Part shown: piece after piece, positions 43,364 to 52,400 of the stretch | How the letters are laid out: every line of letters begins with the position of its first letter | How positions within the stretch are numbered: position 1 is the stretch's first letter | Assembly: GCF_900114015.1 (NCBI RefSeq) | Contig: NZ_FORN01000016.1 | Span: 1 to 64,000 of the forward strand | Length of the DNA: 64,000 bases | Source: Caulobacter sp. UNC279MFTsu5.1 | GTDB lineage: Bacteria; Pseudomonadota; Alphaproteobacteria; Caulobacterales; Caulobacteraceae | Direction: 5' to 3' | Notes under the pieces: model-generated | The model's database searches: none | Seen by the model: only the letters and a program-made list of their open reading frames with translations | Told to the model about the DNA's origin: nothing | Translations under genes and position numbers: made by a program

Positions 43364-46003
43364 ATGCTTCGATCCGCGCTGTTTTCCGCCTTCGCCCTGG
43401 CCGCCATGGGCTCCACCGCCCTGGCCGGACAGGTCGAGACCCGGAGCCTCGACCAGGGCTGGACCTTCCGGCTCGACCCGGCCGACGCCGCGGCCAAGAC
43501 CCACGCGGCCGAGGCGGCGCAATGGCGTCCGGCCACCGTCCCGGGCACGGTGCAGACCGACCTGCTGGCCGCCGGCCGGATCCCCGATCCGTTCGTCGGG
43601 ACCAACGAGGCGCAGCTGCAGTGGATTGGCCTGGCCGACTGGCAGTACCAGCGCACCCTGGACGCCGATGCGGCCCTGCTGGCCCGCGACCATGTCGACC
43701 TGGTCTTCGACGGGCTGGACACCTTCGCCGAGGTGTTCGTCAACGGCGTCAAGCTGCTGTCGGCCGACAACCAGCACCGCCGCTGGCGCGTGCCGGTCAA
43801 GTCGATCCTGAAGCCGGGCGCCAACCTGATCACCATCGACTTCAAGTCGCCGATCAAGAAGCTGCAGCCGGACCTGCTCAAGCAGCCCTACGTGCTGCCC
43901 GGCGCCTACGACTCCGCATTCGGCGACGAGCCGCCCGCCAAGCACACCTCCACCTATGTGCGCAAATCGCCCTACCACTATGGCTGGGACTGGGGTCCGC
44001 GCTACGTCACCGAAGGCATCTGGCGCGAGGTGCGGCTGGAGGCCTGGGACGAGGCCCGGATCGACGGTTTCCGCATCCGCCAGGACCAGGTGACGGCCGA
44101 TCACGCCCGGCTGTCCGCCGAGTTCGAGATCGAATCCGACGCGACGCGCACGGTCGAACTGGCCGTCACCCCCACCGCGCCCGACGGCGCCGCCCTGCCG
44201 GTGGTCCGCCAGACGGTGACCCTGGCGCCTGGCCTGAACCGCGTTTCCGTGCCCGTGCCGATCGCCGCGCCCAGGCTGTGGTGGCCAGTGGGCTATGGCC
44301 GCCAGGATCTCTATCGCTTCGACGCCTCGCTCGCCCTGGACGGGGCGGTCCTGGCCAAGGTCGAGCGCCGCTCGGGCCTGCGCACGGTCGAGCTGCGCCG
44401 CGAGGCCGACGCCTGGGGCAAGAGCATGGGCTTCGTGATCAACGGCGTGCCGGTGTTCGCCAAGGGCGCCAACCTGATCCCGTTCGACAGCTTCTCGCCG
44501 CGGGTCAGTGACGAAAAGATGCGGGAGATCCTGACCTCGGCCCGCGACGCCAACATGAACATGCTGCGCATGTGGGGCGGGGGCCACTACCAGAGCGACG
44601 CCTTCTACGCGATGGCCGACGAACTGGGCCTGATGATCTGGCAGGACTTCATGTTCGGCGGCGCCATTCCGCCCTACGACGTGGCGTTCCGCGAAAACAC
44701 CCGGGTCGAGGCCGTCGAGCAGGTCAAGCGCCTGGGCGACCATCCCAGCATCGTGCTGTGGAGCGGCAACAACGAGGTGCAGGCCGGCTGGGAGACCTGG
44801 GGCGACCGGATCAAGTTCAAGACCTCGATCCCGACCGAGGAACGCGAGCGCATCGTCATCGGCATGACCACCCTGTTCGGTCAGGTGTTGCGCGGCGCGG
44901 TCGCCGAGAATGACCCTGACACGCCCTATTGGGCCGGCTCGCCCACCACCGACTATGACGGCGCCGCCGACCAGCTGACAGACGGCGATCGCCACTATTG
45001 GGACGTCTGGGGCGGCTCAAAACCGGTCGAGGAGTACCTGCACGTCACCCCGCGCTTCATGTCGGAATACGGTCTGCAGTCGCAGCCGGAGATGCGGACG
45101 CTCAGGACGATCGCCAAGCCGCAGGACATGTCGGTCAACTCCACCGTCATGCGGGCCCACCAGAAGTACGCCAAGGGCGAGGGCAACGAGCGGATCCTGT
45201 TCTACATCCGCCGCAACTACGGCGAGCCGAAGACCTTCGAGGACTTCGTCTATCTGAGCCAGGTGATGCAGGCCGAGGGCATCGAGCTGGCGGCGCTGCA
45301 CCACCGGTCCTCGCGACCCCAGACCATGGGCTCGATGTACTGGCAGCTCAACGATGTCTGGCCGGGCGCCTCGTGGTCCAGCGTCGACTATTACGGCCGC
45401 TGGAAGGCGCTGCAGTATCACGCCCGCCGCTTCTATGCCCCGGTCGCCCTGGCGGCCGTGCACGACAAGGGCGCGACGACGATCACCCTGCTCTCCGACC
45501 GCACCGCCCCCGCGCCGGTCCGCTGGCGGGTGCGGGTGATGGACGTCGACGGCAAGGTGCTGTCCGACAGCACCTCGGATGCGGAGCTCAAGCCTCTGGC
45601 GGGGACGCGGGTCGCCGACCTGCCGGACGCGACCTTGTTCAAGGGCGCCGATCCGGCCCGGACCTTCGCGGTGGTGGAGCTGATCGAGGACGGCAAGACG
45701 ATCTCGCGCAACGTCGTCACACAGGTTCCCGCCAAGGCCATGGCCTTGCCCGATCCGGGTCTCCAGGCCACATGGTCGAAGACGGCGGACGGCTACGCCG
45801 TGACCGTCAAGGCCGCCAAGCTGGCCCGGGCGGTCTGGCTGGGCTTCGGCGACCTGGACGCCGCCCTGTCGGACAACGCCTTCGACCTGCCGCCGGGCGA
45901 GGCCGTCACCGTCCAGGTGAAATCCAAGGCCTCGCTGGCCCAGCTGAAGCGGGCCCTGACCCTGCGCAGCCTCTACGGCGCCACCAAGCCCGTGACGCCC
46001 TAG
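43364..46003 (+). CDS. Beta-mannosidase, GH2
   Basis: An 879-residue exported GH2 enzyme of beta-mannosidase type. Signal peptide ends ALAG. The N-terminal WTFRLDP and VPGTVQTDLLAAGRIPDPF is the mannosidase-specific start. YHYGWDWGPR, the acid/base Glu471 in WSGNNE and the nucleophile Glu568 in MSEYG follow, and MYWQLNDVWPGASW is a further family marker. It would cleave the Man-beta-1,4-GlcNAc bond of the N-glycan core. The ATG at 43364 is preferred; a GTG lies six bases upstream. Confidence 0.94.
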   Translation: MLRSALFSAFALAAMGSTALAGQVETRSLDQGWTFRLDPADAAAKTHAAEAAQWRPATVPGTVQTDLLAAGRIPDPFVGTNEAQLQWIGLADWQYQRTLDADAALLARDHVDLVFDGLDTFAEVFVNGVKLLSADNQHRRWRVPVKSILKPGANLITIDFKSPIKKLQPDLLKQPYVLPGAYDSAFGDEPPAKHTSTYVRKSPYHYGWDWGPRYVTEGIWREVRLEAWDEARIDGFRIRQDQVTADHARLSAEFEIESDATRTVELAVTPTAPDGAALPVVRQTVTLAPGLNRVSVPVPIAAPRLWWPVGYGRQDLYRFDASLALDGAVLAKVERRSGLRTVELRREADAWGKSMGFVINGVPVFAKGANLIPFDSFSPRVSDEKMREILTSARDANMNMLRMWGGGHYQSDAFYAMADELGLMIWQDFMFGGAIPPYDVAFRENTRVEAVEQVKRLGDHPSIVLWSGNNEVQAGWETWGDRIKFKTSIPTEERERIVIGMTTLFGQVLRGAVAENDPDTPYWAGSPTTDYDGAADQLTDGDRHYWDVWGGSKPVEEYLHVTPRFMSEYGLQSQPEMRTLRTIAKPQDMSVNSTVMRAHQKYAKGEGNERILFYIRRNYGEPKTFEDFVYLSQVMQAEGIELAALHHRSSRPQTMGSMYWQLNDVWPGASWSSVDYYGRWKALQYHARRFYAPVALAAVHDKGATTITLLSDRTAPAPVRWRVRVMDVDGKVLSDSTSDAELKPLAGTRVADLPDATLFKGADPARTFAVVELIEDGKTISRNVVTQVPAKAMALPDPGLQATWSKTADGYAVTVKAAKLARAVWLGFGDLDAALSDNAFDLPPGEAVTVQVKSKASLAQLKRALTLRSLYGATKPVTP

Positions 46004-46012
46004 GAGTCGATG

Positions 46013-48625
46013 ATGGTTCGACCTCACGCCCTGGCCGCGTCGCTGCTGTTGTTCGCCACCGCCGCCCAGGCCGCCGAGACCCCGGCGGCCCTGGTCTCGC
46101 GCCTGAGCCTCGAGGAGAAGGCCGCCCAACTGCAGAGCGCCGCGCCGCCGATCCCGCGGCTGGGGATCCGCGGCTACGAATGGTGGAACGAGGGCCTGCA
46201 CGGCCTGGCCCGCAACGGCCCGGCCACGGTGTTCCCCCAGGCCATCGGCCTGGCCGCCACCTGGGACGAGGGCCTGATGGGCCGGGTCGGCGAGGCGGTG
46301 TCGGTCGAGGCGCGGGCCAAGTTCAACGCCGTCGGCGATCGCGATCCGGGCCGCTACGAGGGCCTGACCATCTGGTCGCCGAACATCAACATCTATCGCG
46401 ACCCGCGCTGGGGCCGGGGCCAGGAGACCTATGGCGAGGACCCGCACCTGACCGGGACCCTGGCCAGCGCCTTCGTGCGCGGGATCCAGGGGCCCGATCC
46501 CGAGCATCCCCGCGCCATCGCCACGCCCAAGCACTTCGCGGTCCATTCCGGGCCCGAGGCCGGCCGGCACGGCTTCGACGTCGACGTCTCTCCCCAGGAC
46601 CTGGAGGCCACCTACCTGCCGGCCTTCCGCCAAGCGGTGACCGAGGGCGGGGCGCGGTCGGTGATGTGCGCCTATAACGCCATCCACGGCTTCCCGGCCT
46701 GCGCCTCGCCGCTGCTGCTGGACGAGACCCTGCGCCGCGACTGGGGGTTCAAGGGCTTCGTCGTCTCCGACTGCGACGCGGTCGACGACATGACCCAGTT
46801 CCACTATTTCCGCCTCGACAACGCCGCGTCCTCGGCGGCGGCCCTGGCGGCGGGCGACGACCTCAACTGCGGCAACGCCTACGCCCAATTGCCGGCGGCC
46901 GTGCGCCGGGGCGATCTCGACGAGGCGGTGCTCGACCGCGCCGTCAGCCGTCTGTTCGAGGCCCGCGCGGCGCTGGGCGCCCTGTTCGCGCCCGATCCGG
47001 CCAATCCCTACGCTAAGCTGGGCGCCGACGCCGTGAACTCGCCTGCTCACCGGGTCTTGGCGCTGGAGGCCGCGCGCAAGTCGATCGTGCTGCTGAAGAA
47101 CGACCAGAATCGCCTGCCGCTGGCCCCGACCACCAAGATCGCGGTGATCGGGCCGGACGCCGACGCCCTGGAGGTGCTGGAGGCCAACTATCATGGCACG
47201 GCCGTCGACCCGGTGACGCCGCTGCAAGGCCTGCGCGCCCAGTGGGGCAAGGGCGCCATCCGCTACGCCCAGGGTTCGGTCGTGGCCGAGGGCGTGCCGG
47301 TCGCCGTGCCGGAGACCGCGCTGCGCACCGGCCTCGGCCCCGACGCCGTCCAGGGCCTGACCGGCGCCTATTTCGACGATCCCGCCCTGAGCGGCGCCCC
47401 GCGCGTGACCCGCACCGATCGCGTCGTCAATTTCGACTGGGACCGCGCCGCGCCGGCTCCGGGCCTGGATCCGGCCCGCTACGGCGTGCGCTGGACCGGG
47501 GCCCTGGTTCCGCCGGGACCGGGCCAGTACGCCCTGGTCGTCGGCGTCGCCCGTTGCTTCGACTGCAAAGGCCACGATCCCGTCCGCCTCTGGGTCGACG
47601 ACAAGCTGGTGGTCGACGACGGCGGTTCGGGCAAAGCGGTCGAGGCCGTGCTGAACTTCACCGACGCACGCCCGCGCCGCATCCGCCTGGAGCTGTCGCA
47701 CACCGGCGAAGACCAGGGCGTGCGCCTGCAATGGCGCGCCCCGGCCGCGCCGCAGTTGGCCGAGGCGGTCAAGGCCGCGGGCCAGGCCGACGTGGTGGTC
47801 GCGGTCGTCGGCCTCTCGCCCGACGTCGAGGGCGAGGCGCTGCAGGTGACCGTGCCGGGCTTCGACGGCGGCGACCGCACCGACATCGCGCTGCCCGCGC
47901 CGCAACGCCGCCTGCTGGAGGCTCTGGCCGCCACTGGCAAGCCGCTGGTCGTCGTGCTGACCTCCGGCGGCGCGGTCGAGCTGGACTGGGCCAAGACCCA
48001 TGCCGACGCCATCCTGGCCGCCTGGTATCCGGGCCAGTCGGGCGGCGTCGCCCTCGCCGAGACCCTGGCCGGCCTGAACAATCCCTCCGGCCGCCTGCCG
48101 GTGACCTTCTACAAGTCGGCCCGCGACCTGCCGCCCTTGGTCGAATATGCGATGAAGGGGCGGACCTATCGCTATTTCGAGGGCGAGCCGACCTATCCGT
48201 TCGGCTACGGCCTCAGCTACACCCGCTTCGACTACGGCGCGCCCAGCCTGTCGGCGACGACGCTGAAGGCCGGTGAAGCGCTGGTGGTCGAGGCCGAGGT
48301 GGCCAATGTCGGCGACCGGGCCGGCGACGAGGTGGCCCAGGCCTATCTGATCCCACCCAAGCCCGCGGACTATCGCGGACGGCAGGCCGACCGGCTGCTG
48401 CTGCGCACCCTGGTCGGCTTCGACCGGCTGACGCTGAAGCCCGGCGAGCGGCGCAAGGTCCGGTTCACGCTGTCGCCCCGCGACCTGTCGCAGGTGGGGC
48501 GGAACGGCGCGCGGGCCGTGGTCCCGGGCCGTTACACCCTGTTCGTCGGCGGCGGCCAGCCCGGCCAGGCGCCCGGACGCGAGGTGAGCTTCACGATCGA
48601 GGGCCAGCAGGAGCTTTCGCGATGA
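46013..48625 (+). CDS. Family 3 glycoside hydrolase with PA14 domain (likely beta-xylosidase)
   Basis: An 870-residue exported GH3. The first domain has EWWNEGLHGLAR, WSPNINIYRDPRWGRGQETYGEDP and the nucleophile Asp253 in VVSDCDAV. A PA14 insert (about residues 445-585) lies in the second domain, and a fibronectin type III-like domain ends the chain. The EWWNEGLHG block is typical of the xylosidase/xylan branch. By position and family it corresponds to NixI of Xanthomonas campestris, which cleaves the core beta-1,2-xylose of plant N-glycans. GGAG favours ATG 46013 over 46010. Confidence 0.92.
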   Translation: MVRPHALAASLLLFATAAQAAETPAALVSRLSLEEKAAQLQSAAPPIPRLGIRGYEWWNEGLHGLARNGPATVFPQAIGLAATWDEGLMGRVGEAVSVEARAKFNAVGDRDPGRYEGLTIWSPNINIYRDPRWGRGQETYGEDPHLTGTLASAFVRGIQGPDPEHPRAIATPKHFAVHSGPEAGRHGFDVDVSPQDLEATYLPAFRQAVTEGGARSVMCAYNAIHGFPACASPLLLDETLRRDWGFKGFVVSDCDAVDDMTQFHYFRLDNAASSAAALAAGDDLNCGNAYAQLPAAVRRGDLDEAVLDRAVSRLFEARAALGALFAPDPANPYAKLGADAVNSPAHRVLALEAARKSIVLLKNDQNRLPLAPTTKIAVIGPDADALEVLEANYHGTAVDPVTPLQGLRAQWGKGAIRYAQGSVVAEGVPVAVPETALRTGLGPDAVQGLTGAYFDDPALSGAPRVTRTDRVVNFDWDRAAPAPGLDPARYGVRWTGALVPPGPGQYALVVGVARCFDCKGHDPVRLWVDDKLVVDDGGSGKAVEAVLNFTDARPRRIRLELSHTGEDQGVRLQWRAPAAPQLAEAVKAAGQADVVVAVVGLSPDVEGEALQVTVPGFDGGDRTDIALPAPQRRLLEALAATGKPLVVVLTSGGAVELDWAKTHADAILAAWYPGQSGGVALAETLAGLNNPSGRLPVTFYKSARDLPPLVEYAMKGRTYRYFEGEPTYPFGYGLSYTRFDYGAPSLSATTLKAGEALVVEAEVANVGDRAGDEVAQAYLIPPKPADYRGRQADRLLLRTLVGFDRLTLKPGERRKVRFTLSPRDLSQVGRNGARAVVPGRYTLFVGGGQPGQAPGREVSFTIEGQQELSR

Positions 48626-50076
48626 GCGTCCGTCTCTCCCGCCGCCAAGCCCTGCTGACCGGCGCGGCGGCGGCCCTGGCCGCGACGCCGGCGGCCGGCG
48701 CCGCGCCGTTCGTCTCACGTCGCCCGCCGCCCGCCGCCCGGCGCTTCACCAGCCCGGCCGTCGAGGCCCTGATCAAGCGGGTGAAGGCCAAGGTCGCCGA
48801 TCCCGAACTGGCCTGGCTGTTCGAGAATTGCTTCCCCAATACCCTGGACACCACGGTCTTTCTCACGGAGACCGGCGGCACACCGGACGCCTTCGTGATC
48901 ACCGGCGACATCGACTGCATGTGGCTGCGGGATTCCTCGGCCCAGGTCTGGCCCTACCTGCCGCTGGCCGCCAAGGCGCCCGAGCTGCGGACCCTGTTCC
49001 GCGGCGTGATCGGCCGCCAGGCCCGCTGCATCCTGATCGACCCCTACGCCAACGCCTACATGCATGACTCGACGGCGCGGACGAACCTGAAGTGGTCGCA
49101 GCAGGACGTCACCGAGATGCGGCCCGGCGTCGGCGAACGGAAGTGGGAGGTCGACAGCCTCTGCTACCCGATCCGCCTGGCCCACGGCTATTGGCGGGCG
49201 ACCCGCGATCCGGCCCCGTTCGACGCCGAATGGCGCCAGGCCATGGCGGTGGTGGTGCGCACCTTCCGCGAGCAGCAGCGCAAGACCGGCCCCGGGCCCT
49301 ACAGCTTCCAGCGGCCCAGCACCCTGGCGACCGAGACCCTGATGCTGGAGGGCAGGGGGGCGCCGACCCGCAAGGTGGGGCTGATCCATTCGATGTTCCG
49401 TCCCTCGGATGACGCTTGCGTCTATCCCTTCCTGATCCCGTCCAACCTGTTCGCCGCCGCCAGCCTGCGGCAGTTGGCGGAACTGGCGACCGAGGTGATG
49501 AACGACGCGGCCTTCGCCGCCGAGTGCACGGCCTTCGCCGACGAGGTGACGGCGGCGTTGCAGGCCCATGGCCTGACCCGCGACCCCGACGGCCAGCCCG
49601 TCTGGGCCTTCGAGGTCGACGGCTTCGGCAACGCGGTGTTCATGGACGACGCCAACGCGCCGGGTCTGCTGAGCCTGGCCTATCTGGGCTGCGTCCCGCA
49701 CGACGACCCGGTCTTCCGCCGCACGGCGCGCCTGGCCTGGAGCGAGCGCAACCCGTACTTCTTCAAGGGCCGGGCGGCGGAGGGGATCGGCGGTCCCCAC
49801 GCGGGCCTCGACCTGATCTGGCCGATGTCGATCATCATGCGGGCGCTGAACGCCCTGGTCGACGGCGACGACGCCACGGTCCTGGCCTCCTTGCGGACCC
49901 TGAAGGCGACCCACGCCGGCAAAGGCTTCATGCACGAGGCCTTCCACAAGGACGACCCGACCAAGTTCACCCGCGACTGGTTCGCCTGGGCCAACACCCT
50001 GTTCGGCGAGCTGATCGTCGAGATCGCCGACCGCCGGCCCGCCCTGCTGGCCCGCCCCCTGGAAACGACCGCATGA
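48622..50076 (+). CDS. Exo-alpha-1,6-mannosidase, GH125
   Basis: A 484-residue (alpha/alpha)6-barrel glycosidase. A Tat-like LSRRQALLTG signal precedes the GH125 markers: TGDIDCMWLRDSSAQVWPY, NTFLDPYANAY-like IDPYANAYMHD, EVDSLCYPIRLAHGYW, RPSDDACVYPFLIPSN and WFAWANTLFGELI at the C-terminus. The family is specific for alpha-1,6-mannosides of N-glycans. Start and stop both overlap neighbours (ATGA). It corresponds by family and order to NixJ of the Xanthomonas N-glycan cluster. Confidence 0.95.
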   Translation: MSVRLSRRQALLTGAAAALAATPAAGAAPFVSRRPPPAARRFTSPAVEALIKRVKAKVADPELAWLFENCFPNTLDTTVFLTETGGTPDAFVITGDIDCMWLRDSSAQVWPYLPLAAKAPELRTLFRGVIGRQARCILIDPYANAYMHDSTARTNLKWSQQDVTEMRPGVGERKWEVDSLCYPIRLAHGYWRATRDPAPFDAEWRQAMAVVVRTFREQQRKTGPGPYSFQRPSTLATETLMLEGRGAPTRKVGLIHSMFRPSDDACVYPFLIPSNLFAAASLRQLAELATEVMNDAAFAAECTAFADEVTAALQAHGLTRDPDGQPVWAFEVDGFGNAVFMDDANAPGLLSLAYLGCVPHDDPVFRRTARLAWSERNPYFFKGRAAEGIGGPHAGLDLIWPMSIIMRALNALVDGDDATVLASLRTLKATHAGKGFMHEAFHKDDPTKFTRDWFAWANTLFGELIVEIADRRPALLARPLETTA

Positions 50077-52400
50077 CCCAAGTTCCCACGATCGACCGCC
50101 GCGGCCTGATGGCCGGCGTGGGCCTGGCCGGGCTCGCCGCCGCCACCCCGGCCGGTTCTGCCCCGCGCCGGGCGCTGTGCGATTTCGTCGACCCGTTCAT
50201 CGGCACCGGCGGCCATGGCCATACCTATCCGGGCGCGACCCTGCCGTTCGGCATGGTCCAGCTGAGCCCCGACACCAGCAACAACGGTTGGGATTCCTGC
50301 TCGGGCTATCATCAGCAGGACGGCTCGATCATGGGCTTCTCGCACACCCATCTCAGCGGCACCGGCTGCGCCGACCTGCTGGACGTGCTGGTGGTCCCGG
50401 CCACCGGCCCGGTGCTGCTGACCCCGGGCGAGCCGGGCAAGCCGGACGACGGCTATCGCTCGCGCTACGACCGGGCCAGCGAGCACGCCTCGCCCGGCTA
50501 CTACAAGGTCCGCCTGACCGACACGCGGATCGACGCCGAGCTGACCGTCACCGAGCGCGTGGGTCTGCATCGCTACACCTTTCCCAAGGGCGAGCCGGGC
50601 CACCTGCTGATCGACCTGCAGCACGGCCAGAAGGACTGGTGGGAAAAGTCGCCGGCGACCCGGATCAAGAACGCCAGCCTGCGCCTGCTCGGCGATGACA
50701 CTCTGGTCGGGGCCCGCCAGGTGTTCCAATGGGCGCCGGGGCGCTGGATCTATTTCGCGATGAAGCTGTCGCGCCCGTTCAAGAGCGCCCAGCTCTACGC
50801 CGACGATCAGCCGCTGGCGACCGAAGTCCGCGAGGCCAAGGGCGAGAACCTGAAGTGCGCCTTGCACTATCCCGACGCCGGCAAGGCGCCGCTGGTGGTC
50901 AAGGTCGGCCTGTCGGGCGTCGACATCGAGGGCGCGCTGGCCAACCTGCAGGCCGAGGCGCCCGGCTGGGACTTCGACGGCGCGCGGCGCTCGGCCCGCG
51001 CGGCCTGGGAAAAGGCCCTATCGTCGATCCGCATCGACGGCGCGTCCGAGACCGACGCGAAGATCTTCTACACCGGCCTCTATCACAGCCTGCTGGCCCC
51101 GACCCTGTTCAGCGACGTCGACGGCCGCTACCGCGGCATGGACCAGAAGGACCACAAGGTTCCCACCGGCCGTCGCAACTACAGCACCTATTCGCTGTGG
51201 GACACCTACCGGACCCTGCACCCGTTGCTGACCCTGGCCCAGCCGGCCCGGGCGGCCGACGTGGTCGCCGGCTTGGTGCCGATGGCCGAGGAGAGCCCCA
51301 AGGGGCCGTCGGTCTGGCCGCTGCAGGGCATCGAGACCGGCACCATGAACGGCTGGCACGCCGCCGTCGTCCTGGCCGAGGCGCAGGGCAAGGGGCTGGG
51401 CGGGCTGGACGCGGTCCGCACCTGGAAGGCGTTCCGCAAGCGGGCCTTCGACGACGACGTGCTGGGCCTGGACTGGTACAAGCGCCTGGGCTTCATCCCG
51501 GTCGACGAGGTGATGGAGGGCGCCAGCCGCACGCTGGAATACGCCTATGACGACTGGGCCATGGCGCACCTGGCCGCCGCCGCGGGCGCCCACGACGACG
51601 CCAAGGCCCTGCTGGTCCGCTCGCGCAACTATCGCAACCAGTTCGACGCCTCGACCCAGTTCATGCGGCCGCGCAACGCCGACGGCTCCTGGGTGACGCC
51701 GTTCGAGCCGCGCGCCATCGGCCACATGGAAAAGTGGCGCGACTTCACCGAGGCCAACGCCTGGCAGGCGACCTTCCTGACCCAGCACGACCTCTACGCC
51801 TACATGGAGCTGTTCGGCGGCGAGAAGGGCCTGGAGGCCAGGCTCGACGCGCTGTTCACCGCCAGCTCGGAAATGCCGCCGGGCTCGCCGCCCGATATCG
51901 CCGGCCTGGTCGGCCAGTACGCCCACGGCAACGAGCCGTGCCACCACGTGGCCTATCTCTACGCCTATTGCGGCGCGCACCATAAGACCCAGGCCCAAGT
52001 CCGGATGCTGCTCAAGAGCCAGTACCAGGCCAAGCCCGACGGCCTGTCGGGCAACGAGGACTGCGGCCAGATGAGCGCCTGGTACGTGATGAGCGCCCTG
52101 GGCCTCTATCCCGTCGATCCGGTCATGGGCGCCTATGTGTTCGGCTCGCCGCTGTTCCCGCGCGCCGAGATCGCGGTGGGGGAGGGGCGCAAGCTGGTGA
52201 TCGAGGCGCAGGGCGTCGCGCCGGACCGCTTCTACATCCAGTCGGCGACCTGGAACGGCGCGGCGCACGATCGCTGCTGGATCGGCCACGACGAGCTGGC
52301 CAAGGGCGGCCGGCTGGTGTTTCGGATGGGCGAGCGGCCGAACCCCGCGTTCGGGGCGGTGCGGTCGTCGCGCCCGCCCTCGGCGCCGAAGTTCGCGTGA
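50073..52400 (+). CDS. Alpha-mannosidase, GH92
   Basis: A 775-residue exported calcium-dependent exo-alpha-mannosidase. The signal carries DRRGLMAGVG. Markers are FIGTGGHGHTYPGATLPFGM, GFSHTHLSGTGC, WDTYRTLHPLL, and SGNEDCGQMSAWYVMSALG with the catalytic-acid region. GH92 enzymes invert and act on alpha-1,2, 1,3, 1,4 or 1,6 mannose of N-glycans. It matches NixK, which removes the alpha-1,3-mannose in the Xanthomonas pathway before the xylosidase can act. The next gene starts inside its stop (GTGA). Confidence 0.95.
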   Translation: MTQVPTIDRRGLMAGVGLAGLAAATPAGSAPRRALCDFVDPFIGTGGHGHTYPGATLPFGMVQLSPDTSNNGWDSCSGYHQQDGSIMGFSHTHLSGTGCADLLDVLVVPATGPVLLTPGEPGKPDDGYRSRYDRASEHASPGYYKVRLTDTRIDAELTVTERVGLHRYTFPKGEPGHLLIDLQHGQKDWWEKSPATRIKNASLRLLGDDTLVGARQVFQWAPGRWIYFAMKLSRPFKSAQLYADDQPLATEVREAKGENLKCALHYPDAGKAPLVVKVGLSGVDIEGALANLQAEAPGWDFDGARRSARAAWEKALSSIRIDGASETDAKIFYTGLYHSLLAPTLFSDVDGRYRGMDQKDHKVPTGRRNYSTYSLWDTYRTLHPLLTLAQPARAADVVAGLVPMAEESPKGPSVWPLQGIETGTMNGWHAAVVLAEAQGKGLGGLDAVRTWKAFRKRAFDDDVLGLDWYKRLGFIPVDEVMEGASRTLEYAYDDWAMAHLAAAAGAHDDAKALLVRSRNYRNQFDASTQFMRPRNADGSWVTPFEPRAIGHMEKWRDFTEANAWQATFLTQHDLYAYMELFGGEKGLEARLDALFTASSEMPPGSPPDIAGLVGQYAHGNEPCHHVAYLYAYCGAHHKTQAQVRMLLKSQYQAKPDGLSGNEDCGQMSAWYVMSALGLYPVDPVMGAYVFGSPLFPRAEIAVGEGRKLVIEAQGVAPDRFYIQSATWNGAAHDRCWIGHDELAKGGRLVFRMGERPNPAFGAVRSSRPPSAPKFA

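Noticed and set aside
42209..46003. A 1264-codon open frame that begins inside the GH20 gene
   Set aside because: Only its 3' part (from 43364) is the real GH2 beta-mannosidase. The 5' part is an Arg/Pro-rich shadow of the GH20 gene in another frame.
45017..48718. A 1233-codon minus-strand open frame opposite the beta-mannosidase and GH3 genes
   Set aside because: It is an Arg/Gly/Leu-rich antisense shadow of two clear glycosidase genes with catalytic motifs.
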